From Gilliamella bombi (GTDB lineage Bacteria > Pseudomonadota > Gammaproteobacteria > Enterobacterales > Orbaceae): 64,000 bases of DNA. Under the pieces are notes generated by a model. It was not told the DNA's origin. It worked only from the letters and a program-made list of their open reading frames with translations, and made no database searches. Within the stretch, counting starts at the first letter, position 1; each line of letters starts with the position of its first letter. The stretch is taken from assembly GCF_900103255.1 (NCBI RefSeq), contig NZ_FMWS01000037.1:42612-106611 (forward strand), in the 5' to 3' direction. Position numbers and translations under genes: made by a program. This document shows positions 42,202-50,668 of the stretch, in pieces.

Positions 42202-43386
42202 ATGATCGGCAATAAAAAAATCATTGATAAAAAAAATGTTGCTCATGTTAAGCGATGGCGATTGATATTAGGAAAATATGCAGATGGACACCTTAATCAG
42301 GCGACATTTAACCAACATGATCATAACTTAGAACAAACATTAAATTATCTTTATCAGCATGAATACCGCAAGCGAGGTTTAAAAATAGGTGATGAAGATA
42401 GTAGGGATAGTGTTAGAAAAAAGATTTCACCTGGTGGCAATGAAAATTCTGTATTTAACACAGTAAATTGGCTCAATAAAACGCGAAAACTGTTCCCTAA
42501 AAGTACATTTGAACGCATGCAACAGCAGGCGATTGCCCGTTATCAACTGCAAGGAATTTTAAACGATCCTAATGTTATTAAAGCGTTAGAGCCGAATTTG
42601 AACTCTGTGCGTTTATTAATGAATTTAAGAGGGCAATTAAAAAGTGAAGTCTATTTGGCAGTTAAAGAGCTGATTCAAAACGTTGTTGATGAAATTTTAC
42701 AAAAAATCAAATCCGATTTTGTTAATGCCTTGATAGGTAAAAGGAATCGATTTCGTCGTTCCAAAATACGTTGTAACCAAAATTTTGACTGGCGTGCAAC
42801 AATTAAGGCTAATTTGAAACATTTTGATCAACAAAAACAACAAATGATTATTGAAAATGCGATTTTTAACTCCCGTGCAAACAAACAATTACCTTGGGAT
42901 ATTATTTTATGTGTTGATCAAAGCGCCTCAATGGATAGTTCAATTATCTATTCTGCTGTTTGTGCTAGCATTATGGCTAAATTACCTTCTGTTAACTTAC
43001 ATTTATTTGTTTTTGACACTCAAATTGTTGATCTGTCTCACTTAGCCCATGATCCTGTGGAAGTTTTAATGACAGTTCAGTTAGGGGGGGGAACTGATAT
43101 TGCCAAAGCGCTCAATTATGCTGAACAAAAAATTAAAAATCCACAACGAACAATTGTGGTATTAATAAGTGATTTTTGTGAGGGAGGAGCATTAATTCAC
43201 CTTTATGCAACTGTTTCAAGAATGAACAGCAACAGAGTCAAAATGTTAGGTTTAGCGGCGCTAGATGATAATGCTGATCCTGTTTATGATTTGCAAATAT
43301 CGCAGCAATTAGCTAACCGTGGTATGCAAATTGCGGCATTAACACCAGAACACTTTGCTGCTTGGCTAGCGGAGGTTATGCAATGA
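42202..43386 (+). CDS. yehP: vWA-domain protein (YehP-like)
   Basis: 394-residue protein with a helical N-terminal half and a C-terminal von Willebrand A domain. The MIDAS motif is complete: DQSAS at 239-243, a threonine in GGGTDIAKAL, and aspartate in VVLISDFCEGG. vWA domains of this type bind partners through Mg2+ and are usually worked on by MoxR ATPases. The stop overlaps the next start as ATGA, indicating coupled translation. Confidence 0.85.
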   Translation: MIGNKKIIDKKNVAHVKRWRLILGKYADGHLNQATFNQHDHNLEQTLNYLYQHEYRKRGLKIGDEDSRDSVRKKISPGGNENSVFNTVNWLNKTRKLFPKSTFERMQQQAIARYQLQGILNDPNVIKALEPNLNSVRLLMNLRGQLKSEVYLAVKELIQNVVDEILQKIKSDFVNALIGKRNRFRRSKIRCNQNFDWRATIKANLKHFDQQKQQMIIENAIFNSRANKQLPWDIILCVDQSASMDSSIIYSAVCASIMAKLPSVNLHLFVFDTQIVDLSHLAHDPVEVLMTVQLGGGTDIAKALNYAEQKIKNPQRTIVVLISDFCEGGALIHLYATVSRMNSNRVKMLGLAALDDNADPVYDLQISQQLANRGMQIAALTPEHFAAWLAEVMQ

Positions 43387-45557
43387 GTTGGCAACATATC
43401 TATTTAAACTATGATCAAGAATCATTGGCACTTTATGCCAATATTGGCTTAGTTCGCCGTGCTCGTAAAGATATCGAGGCTAACAAAGTAAAATTAATTG
43501 AAAAAAACAATGAAGATTATTTAGAATTCAATGCAGACGGTCAGCAAGTTAGATTACCTGCTCAAGGTATTCAAGCTGCAAGTTGTAATTGCCCTGCTCA
43601 CGGGCATTGTAAGCACATTATATCGGCTGTTTTATGGCTACAATCAAATGCTTCATTGTTAGAACATTCTATTACCGATAGCAATAACATCGATGATGAA
43701 AATCAAATTAAACCGTTAGATCAATCCAATGATTCGCATAAATCTGATAATAAAATAAGTACAAAACAGCTTGAAACAATAAGACCTTTAGCTAACGTGT
43801 TAACTGAATTATTGTCATTAGATGCCTCCAAACTTTTAAAAAAGGCAGGAAAAGCCAGTATTTTTAAAGCTTATCAATTTGCGTGTAGTTGGCAAAAAAA
43901 TCATTTAGTTACGATAGAATACCAAGATTCACAAATACGAATTATTGTACCAGAAAGCGATACACCTATTATTTATATGGCGGGTACTGGCTTTGATGGA
44001 ATGATTTCAACTTTCTGTACAAACCAAAAAATGGCAATACATTTAGCAGCTATTGCTTATCTATTTGAAAAAAACAACAAAACATGGCCGTGGCCAATCC
44101 AATATCGACAAAGCATAACACATGAAAGTGATCAGCTTTCTGCTGATGAAATTACTTTGATTAAACAGATTCAACAGCATATTTGTAATCTTATCAATCA
44201 AGGTTTATCTCATGTGAGTCATAATCAAGCTGATCAATTACAATTACTTAATATGTCAGCAAGATCTCAAGGATTACCTCGTCTGGCTGCAATGCTTCGG
44301 CATCTTAGTCAATTGGTTGAGTTACTTGCCAAACGGCATTTTGCGGTTGAAGAACAAGATATACTTCTTTTTTTAGGGCAGATACAAGCCTATACCGAAA
44401 TGCTATTACATCATCAAGGTGAACAACTTTTCAAATTAAGAGGTAGGATAAAACGCCAATATAAAACAGAATCACAGCCCCTTGAGCTATTACCATTAGG
44501 CGGTCGTTGGTGGCAAAGTAAAACAGGTGCCATTGGTGCAACTTTCTACTTTTGGGATATTGAAAAACAACAATACCAAGAAACAACATTAGCCAGATCC
44601 TATAAAAACGATATCAATTTTAATCGCACAATGATTTGGAACAGTATGTCAATATGGCAAACATTTCCTTATATGTTGATGCAAAAATCAATAAAGCTTC
44701 ATCACCCTCGTTTATCAGATACTGGCGAATTGGCGATTCATGGTTCAACTGTTACTTTACAAGAAACAGGGTGGAATGATAACAATTATCAGGATTTTAG
44801 ATCAAAAGCGGGATTTGAAAATTGGTCAATACTGAGCGACTATTTACAAGATAATCATTTAGATGATTCACCTCTTAATGAGATGTTAATTCTTCATATA
44901 GCAAGCTCAAATAAACCTTATTTAGATGAAATTCGACAAAATTTAGTTTGGCAAGTAAATGATAATGATGGAAATAGCCTTTTTTTATGTCTCTTTTGGG
45001 ATGAATATGAAAAATTACATATCGATGTTTTAAAGAATTTTTTAGAAACCAACAATCTCCCCTTAACCGTATTTGTCAACTGTGTAAAAAATGACAACTT
45101 TTTGGATTTAGAGCCTTTTGCATTGCTTTACAAAGAGCAACTAACAGGAGATATCAAAACATTAAATCTTGATTTTGAAGACTTCTGTCATAAAAGTAAA
45201 AAAAATAATTCTAAACAAAATGTTATTATAAATAATTATTTAGCGCATAAAAAGCATTTAGTCGAAAATCATTATATGACAGATTCACTTTCAACCTTAA
45301 TTATTCAACCACTTTTAACGATACTTGAAAGTATGGTGTGTTCAGGAAGACTCGAATTATTCGCTGATCAAAAACAGCAATTAATTGCGATACAATATGA
45401 TTGTGATACTTTAGGATTAAACACATTAAGTACCGTTTTAAATAAAATTCTCAGTCAACAACAAATAGCGGTAACACATATCTTACAAGCAGTTTACTTG
45501 TGTTATCTTTTAAAAAAGACAAACTACCAATTACCAATACAACTGAAAGATTTATGA
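43383..45557 (+). CDS. yehQ: SWIM zinc-finger protein (YehQ-like)
   Basis: 724-residue protein starting MSWQHIYLNYDQE at ATG 43383, inside the vWA stop codon; the longer frame from 43362 is not needed. The SWIM zinc finger has C68, C70, C76 and H78 (CNCPAHGHCKH). SWIM fingers bind DNA or proteins. The remainder has no motif I recognise. Last gene of the operon. Confidence 0.8.
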   Translation: MSWQHIYLNYDQESLALYANIGLVRRARKDIEANKVKLIEKNNEDYLEFNADGQQVRLPAQGIQAASCNCPAHGHCKHIISAVLWLQSNASLLEHSITDSNNIDDENQIKPLDQSNDSHKSDNKISTKQLETIRPLANVLTELLSLDASKLLKKAGKASIFKAYQFACSWQKNHLVTIEYQDSQIRIIVPESDTPIIYMAGTGFDGMISTFCTNQKMAIHLAAIAYLFEKNNKTWPWPIQYRQSITHESDQLSADEITLIKQIQQHICNLINQGLSHVSHNQADQLQLLNMSARSQGLPRLAAMLRHLSQLVELLAKRHFAVEEQDILLFLGQIQAYTEMLLHHQGEQLFKLRGRIKRQYKTESQPLELLPLGGRWWQSKTGAIGATFYFWDIEKQQYQETTLARSYKNDINFNRTMIWNSMSIWQTFPYMLMQKSIKLHHPRLSDTGELAIHGSTVTLQETGWNDNNYQDFRSKAGFENWSILSDYLQDNHLDDSPLNEMLILHIASSNKPYLDEIRQNLVWQVNDNDGNSLFLCLFWDEYEKLHIDVLKNFLETNNLPLTVFVNCVKNDNFLDLEPFALLYKEQLTGDIKTLNLDFEDFCHKSKKNNSKQNVIINNYLAHKKHLVENHYMTDSLSTLIIQPLLTILESMVCSGRLELFADQKQQLIAIQYDCDTLGLNTLSTVLNKILSQQQIAVTHILQAVYLCYLLKKTNYQLPIQLKDL

Positions 45558-45831
45558 TATAAATACCTTATCGCTATTACATAACTCTAGTAGAAAATAA
45601 TATTGCGTATTTTTGCATTTATTATTCAGTAGAGCGTTATATTCTTTTATGCTAAATAAAGTTTTTAAATGTTATAAGACTAATATTCCAGTGTGATCGT
45701 AAGGTTCGTTTGGTACTATAAATAATACATAATTAGAATTATTTTAAAGGATAACAAGTACTAATAAGATTTGTTAACAGGTTTTTAAGGTGTTATATTT
45801 AATATGCATAACAAAACAAGGGCATATGATC
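45558..45831. other. Gap after the yeh-type operon
   Basis: About 270 AT-rich bases with no gene. A probable promoter for the antitoxin relic lies somewhere near 45790, but I could not fix it. Confidence 0.35.
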
Positions 45832-46010
45832 ATGCCTAATATTATTTTGAGTGATACTACTGCAAGTATCAGTGAATTAAAAAAAATCCAATGGCAACAG
45901 TGAATGCAGGACAAGGTTTACCAGTTGCAATTTTAAATAGAAATCAACCATCCCCATTAACTTACAAATACACAAAATTTAGAATGGGGTCTTATTTCTT
46001 TATGATATAG
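45832..46010 (+). pseudogene. Broken StbD/Phd-type antitoxin
   Basis: ATG 45832 reads MPNIILSDTTASISELKKI and then hits a stop. Adding one A to the A8 run (45879-45886) restores NPMATVNAGQGLPVAILNRN, the StbD-family core. After NRNQPS the similarity is lost and a dispersed hairpin repeat takes over. No toxin gene follows. The antitoxin is therefore both frameshifted and 3'-truncated. Confidence 0.7.
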
Positions 46011-46070
46011 ACGCCATATCCCTTGTCAGTGATAAAGCGTTAATTTTGTTGTTTATGTATATTTATTACA
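45995..46070 (+). repeat. Hairpin-containing dispersed repeat, copy 2
   Basis: It shares most of its bases with 21014-21087, including TTTCTTTATGATAT, ACGCCATATC, GCGTTAATTTT and a closing TTTATTACA. The internal stem is less perfect than in copy 1. It lies 33 bases from the 3' end of the minus-strand PLD-type gene. Confidence 0.65.
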
Positions 46071-46102
46071 CTCTTTCCTTTTTAATTTCAGTAAAAAATA
46101 AG

Positions 46103-47320
46103 TTACTCCTTGTGTTGATAGAAGATAGCATCAATCATGGCAACGCGACCATTCCAAGCTTGTTTTTCTTCTTTTTTTCTTGAATCATCAGGGCAGCTAG
46201 ATGACCACCACACCGAATCAATAATTCGTGCTATAATTTGTTCCCAATATGTTTCAAGGTCGATCTTTTGAGGTATACCAAAATTTTTGCATAATGCTGG
46301 ACGATTTTGTCCATCTAAACACACAAAGTAATCAGGGCGCTTCATTGCTAATAATCTACTTGCAATGCCAATCCCACATTTACCAGCAGGAAATGCCTGC
46401 TTAAATATTTTAATAAATTGATTGTAGTTAGCTTCATTTACAGGACCTGTCAATGGTATACAATTAAGGGCATTTGATATGTTAGGATCATTATTATTTA
46501 TTTTGCTATGAAATACTCCTGCACCAACCATGCTACCAAACCATTTCCACTTAATTTCTGAACCATCATCTATTAAGCCTGCCACTTGCTTTCGTTGTAA
46601 TTTAGTAAAACTAGAGAAGATTTGTTTTTCTTTGAAGTAATTATTAATCTCTTGCAGAACTTTGATGCGTTTAGAAAATGAACTGGATTCATCTTTCTCA
46701 TCTGTTTTTTCTCGTATTTTTTCATAATATTCATTCCATTGTAGTGAAAGAATATTTGACTTTATCATACTTTTTTTGCTTTTATTTCCACCATAAACAT
46801 TTTTTAGACTATCTAGTTTAGTTTTATTTTTCTTCCATATGTTCGTGTATTTATTTATTTCTTTTTCGGTCATTTCTTCTGCATATTCCCAATAACTATC
46901 AATGGTTTCCAATATGTCAGTAAATATCTTTTCAGAGCCTTGATCATTACTTGTGATATGAATCATTATTTCATCATTTTTTGTTAATGCTGCCTGTGTA
47001 AAATTAGCACTACCAATTAGACATTCCCAATTGCCATTTTCATCTGAAAATAAATACACTTTAGGGTGGAAAATTTTATCAGTTTTCAATATGAATTTTA
47101 CATTCCTATGGCTCGCAAAGGTTTTAATGAAATCTGGGTGAGTTTGATAAAAATGGGTTCCAACTACCATTTTAGTTATGTGTTTTTCATTGTCTAATAA
47201 TTTAGATGCAGCGCTTGAATTCATTGATGCCCAAGCTGTGGCTATATAATAGTTGGTATATTTCTCCATTAATTCAACTAATTTATTATCAATATAAGCT
47301 GGTTTAGTAATAATTTTCAT
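46103..47320 (-). CDS. PLD-like nuclease-domain protein
   Basis: 405-residue protein whose N-terminal third is a phospholipase-D-like domain: HPKVYLF (H85, K87) followed by LIGSANFT (102-108), the HxK...N pattern of single-motif PLD nucleases found in restriction systems. The rest is lysine- and glutamate-rich, with a C-terminal PAGKCGIGIASRLLAMKRPD segment I do not recognise. It stands alone, downstream-facing to the antitoxin relic. A defence role is inferred from the domain and the setting, not shown. Confidence 0.65.
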   Translation of the reverse strand: MKIITKPAYIDNKLVELMEKYTNYYIATAWASMNSSAASKLLDNEKHITKMVVGTHFYQTHPDFIKTFASHRNVKFILKTDKIFHPKVYLFSDENGNWECLIGSANFTQAALTKNDEIMIHITSNDQGSEKIFTDILETIDSYWEYAEEMTEKEINKYTNIWKKNKTKLDSLKNVYGGNKSKKSMIKSNILSLQWNEYYEKIREKTDEKDESSSFSKRIKVLQEINNYFKEKQIFSSFTKLQRKQVAGLIDDGSEIKWKWFGSMVGAGVFHSKINNNDPNISNALNCIPLTGPVNEANYNQFIKIFKQAFPAGKCGIGIASRLLAMKRPDYFVCLDGQNRPALCKNFGIPQKIDLETYWEQIIARIIDSVWWSSSCPDDSRKKEEKQAWNGRVAMIDAIFYQHKE

Positions 47321-47380
47321 TCACTTTTCTCCAATTTATTGCTTTATAGTTCGATTTCAGGTAGTTTGTTAAAATACTTA

Positions 47381-49549
47381 TTATTCTAGCCGAGCGGCAA
47401 TCTCAATAATTTCTGGCAAAATATCCAAAATCAAAGCCAATTGTTGCATAACTAACAGATCATTATTCGTTTTATCATCATCAATTGAAACAGCCGAAAT
47501 AGTTTCGATATAATCGGTGACGGATTTTTTAATAGCTTGGTATTCACCGTCGATCTTTTTAATGCTTAATAGATTAATAATATAGACTGACAAATCATCA
47601 AATAGATCGAAAGTCTGTTTTGAAAGAGGTTTATCGCGATGCGCACCTAAAGTCGAAAGATAGCTAATCAACGTATGATTAAGTGTTAACAAACGAAATC
47701 CCTGATCGATAACAACTGGATTCATATGCGGCTCTTTAGTCATCAAACTAATTAATGACGACAAATCTGCATTACTATCATGCGCCGCACGCCTAGCTAA
47801 ACGATACATAACATCATTAGTTTTACCAGTCAAATACTGACGACCAATTAACGCTAAGTAATGGCTATCGTCATGGCAAACACGATCCACTAATTTAGGT
47901 AGATTTCTAAACTTCCAGTCAGGCCAAATAAAGCTCACAGCAAACCATGCAATAAAACAACCAATTAACGTTGCAATAATACGTGCGACCGCAACTTGAA
48001 TACTACTTTCGCCAATTAAACTGAAACTAAAAAACACCAGTAACGTAATAAACGCAGTAGCATAAGCATATTGTGAATTCTTAAATAGAAAAAACAGCCA
48101 ACCAGTGATAATAATCAACACCAACTGCTCAGGAACACTTGGAAATAAAAACGTCAACGGAATACCTACAATAATCCCTAGAATGGTACCGATTACGCGT
48201 AATTTTAACCGATATTTTGTAGTTGAATAGTTAGGTTGACACACAAACAAACTGGTTAAAATAATCCAATATCCATGCTGTAAATCGGAAAAATGAATCA
48301 CCATATAACCAACAAAAAACACCACACACATACGAATTGCATGACGAAATAGTGCCGATTTTATGGTTAAATTGTTTCTAATCTTGGCAAAAATAGCATA
48401 AAAACTGGTTAGTTCTTCATCGATTAATTGATTATCTTCTTCTGCTTTTGGCAAATGTTGCTCGGTATCAATATTAGCAAGTAACAGATCGATAGAAAGT
48501 AAATTTTGATGTAAACTCTTAAGCGCTTTAATCATCAGCATATCGCTTTTATGACTAGCATGATATTGATTAATAGCTTCTTCAAGATACGAAAAATAAC
48601 GTGAAAACAGCGGATCATGTTGATAAGTTTGATTTAACTTAATTGTCATTGCCAATTGCGCACAAGCTTTCGCTTGCAAATTTAAAATACGAGCAAATCT
48701 AAATAAAATATCACTATGTTTAAAATGCACACTAAGCGCTTGATAATGTCCATGCGCTGAACTTGCTCGCTCATGAATATCTTGCGCGACAAAATAATAG
48801 CTTAGTAACTTTCTAATATAAGCTTGTCCACGATAGCTTTTTAAACGATTAAATAGCGAACGTTTTGTATTATTAAAAGCACTAATGAGTTGATTATTAC
48901 TATTGTTTAATTGCAAAGTCTGTTTTTTAAAACCGTCAGACTCATCGGGATCAAACATCGCTGCCTTAGCGTCAAGATATTGTGCTAAATCAATAAAACA
49001 CTGTGAAAGCGATTGTTGGGTTGTGCGAATAGGTTGAATGATCGATTCAATTAACGAAACAACATTATACCAAAGCGCACCTAACAGCAAAAAACAGGGC
49101 AAAGTGTAATTATCAGTAAACAAATTATGCCCAAGCATGGTATAGGCAGCAATTAAAAGTGATCCAAACGCAATCACACCGTAACGTTGCCCAAGCGAAC
49201 CAAGCATGGTAAAAATAAACGTTGAAGAGACCAAACCAATAATAAAAAATGCAGGATAATCAAATAACAACTCGACTGAAAAAGTGGCAATAGCAAAACA
49301 GAACAACGTAAGAATTAAATTAATACAACGACTTAATAAACGAGTATCGATCTCGGTCAAACCAGCTGCCACAACACCAAGCGTAAGAGGAATAACTAGC
49401 GAGGTATACCCCAAATACCACGGAACTAAAGTCGAACCAGTTAAACTAATTAACATCCGAAGACTAAAAAGAAGATTACTGCTGTAAAAGACTTTACGTA
49501 AAGACAAAATAAATGTGTGCACGGTGTATTGGGTTTGGTGTATGTTCAA
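47381..49549 (-). CDS. yccS: YccS-family membrane protein (FUSC)
   Basis: 722-residue inner-membrane protein of the YccS/YhfK group (fusaric-acid-resistance-like). Two blocks of transmembrane helices (about 25-175 and 400-530) flank cytoplasmic regions. The second block carries HGYWIILTSLFVCQPNYSTT and RVIGTILGIIVGIPLTF, the FUSC_2 signature. Likely an aromatic-acid or related effluxer, substrate unknown. Confidence 0.88.
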   Translation of the reverse strand: MNIHQTQYTVHTFILSLRKVFYSSNLLFSLRMLISLTGSTLVPWYLGYTSLVIPLTLGVVAAGLTEIDTRLLSRCINLILTLFCFAIATFSVELLFDYPAFFIIGLVSSTFIFTMLGSLGQRYGVIAFGSLLIAAYTMLGHNLFTDNYTLPCFLLLGALWYNVVSLIESIIQPIRTTQQSLSQCFIDLAQYLDAKAAMFDPDESDGFKKQTLQLNNSNNQLISAFNNTKRSLFNRLKSYRGQAYIRKLLSYYFVAQDIHERASSAHGHYQALSVHFKHSDILFRFARILNLQAKACAQLAMTIKLNQTYQHDPLFSRYFSYLEEAINQYHASHKSDMLMIKALKSLHQNLLSIDLLLANIDTEQHLPKAEEDNQLIDEELTSFYAIFAKIRNNLTIKSALFRHAIRMCVVFFVGYMVIHFSDLQHGYWIILTSLFVCQPNYSTTKYRLKLRVIGTILGIIVGIPLTFLFPSVPEQLVLIIITGWLFFLFKNSQYAYATAFITLLVFFSFSLIGESSIQVAVARIIATLIGCFIAWFAVSFIWPDWKFRNLPKLVDRVCHDDSHYLALIGRQYLTGKTNDVMYRLARRAAHDSNADLSSLISLMTKEPHMNPVVIDQGFRLLTLNHTLISYLSTLGAHRDKPLSKQTFDLFDDLSVYIINLLSIKKIDGEYQAIKKSVTDYIETISAVSIDDDKTNNDLLVMQQLALILDILPEIIEIAARLE

Positions 49550-49634
49550 ATAATAGCTACTAGAATACTATATTGCATCAAATAGGGAAAGAGTGCAAAA
49601 AAGTTGTTTATTTCCAATAAAAACAAAAAACCTC

Positions 49635-49667
49635 AATAAAATCAATGGTCTACCTGAGCGATTTTTA
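49635..49667 (+). repeat. Dispersed element, copy B
   Basis: AATAAAATCAATGGTCTACC followed by TGAGCGATTTTTA. It lies between yccS and the MuB gene, at one edge of the Mu/adhesin region; copy C marks the other edge. Confidence 0.5.
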
Positions 49668-49758
49668 GAGCAAAAAACACACTTATAGCACCACAATGTT
49701 AATAAGTCCTCAAGACCAGTTAATTTAAAAATTAATTTTTGTAATTCTGGACTCATAA

Positions 49759-50454
49759 TTAAATCCCTTCTAAATCTCTAATTGCCGCATTGATATGCGT
49801 TTCATTGATTGATGTGTTATTACTGTTTGCAAGAATTGCAGCCAGTGATAACGTCATTTTTATAATACGAAGTGCGCCAGATTTCTTGCCAAGTTCGTGC
49901 ACTAGCTTTCTTTCACGAGCGCCGTCAATGCCCCAAGCATCTGCGATAGCATCAATATCGCCTGCGGTTGTATTTAAAATCGCCACTTTTTTAGCAATAC
50001 GGGAGAAGAGGCGGGCAAAGTCAGTTTTACGAGAGCCATTGCCTGATAATTTAGAATAGATTTGATGGTTACCGCACAGTACAACACCGACCCCCGTCAT
50101 CTCTTGAATCAAACGAATTTCTTCGAGCGCATCGTAGGGTAAGTGGTCAGCCTCATCAATTATCAGCAACCCCTTGGTCTCTCGCATTTTTTTGCATATA
50201 GCGCTACTTAATGTACCAAGTCTTTTGGGTGCATAATCAATATCGAGTGCACAAGCAATGTCATATAAGCACTCAATTAATTTTGATGATGAGGGGCGAA
50301 CAGTGATAAGCCACACGTTGGGTTGCTTGGCATATTCAGTGATTGCGTTAGTTTTACCAACACCACTATTGCCATATACAACAACAAAACAGCCAGCGAT
50401 TTTTGGCATAATCAAGCGCATTAAATATCTTTTTACTTGTTGGTGTTTCAACAA
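49759..50454 (-). CDS. MuB-like transposition ATPase, main part (frameshifted)
   Basis: AAA+ ATPase that selects and delivers target DNA to the Mu transposase. This 231-residue frame holds Walker A VVYGNSGVGKT and Walker B LLIIDEADHL, then the target-binding helical part. Its natural N-terminus is encoded in another frame (50366-50665). Removing one A from the A5 run (minus strand, 50400-50404) joins them as FNALDYAKIAGCFVVVYGNS. As it stands, a full-length MuB cannot be made without frameshifting. Confidence 0.8.
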   Translation of the reverse strand: MLKHQQVKRYLMRLIMPKIAGCFVVVYGNSGVGKTNAITEYAKQPNVWLITVRPSSSKLIECLYDIACALDIDYAPKRLGTLSSAICKKMRETKGLLIIDEADHLPYDALEEIRLIQEMTGVGVVLCGNHQIYSKLSGNGSRKTDFARLFSRIAKKVAILNTTAGDIDAIADAWGIDGARERKLVHELGKKSGALRIIKMTLSLAAILANSNNTSINETHINAAIRDLEGI

Positions 50455-50665
50455 AGCTTGGTGCGGTTTTCAAGTTGTTTGCTTTATTTTTGTTATCAAG
50501 CCACACCGTTAACTTATCAGCAATTTTCTGGTTGTCGCCGCCATACAAATCATTCATAAACTGACTAAGCGCTGCAGGTGAAACGTCGCTTTGTTTCGCA
50601 ATGGCACTATATTTTTCACCATTTTCAACTGCAGCTTTTATTTCATTTCTAATACCAGTAAACAT
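50366..50665 (-). CDS. MuB N-terminal fragment (HTH)
   Basis: 99-residue frame with a Cro-like helix-turn-helix (KYSAIAKQSDVSPAALSQFM, then NDLYGGD), the MuB N-terminal domain. It ends in an out-of-frame tail (NRWLFCCCIWQ), beyond which the real MuB continues in the other frame. It starts 4 bases after the MuA stop. Confidence 0.75.
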   Translation of the reverse strand: MFTGIRNEIKAAVENGEKYSAIAKQSDVSPAALSQFMNDLYGGDNQKIADKLTVWLDNKNKANNLKTAPSFVETPTSKKIFNALDYAKNRWLFCCCIWQ

Positions 50666-50668
50666 GAT

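Noticed and set aside
49568..49756. 62-residue minus-strand frame after MuB
   Set aside because: No motif and unusual composition, and it runs across dispersed element B; probably chance, though a relic of the Mu-like element end cannot be excluded.
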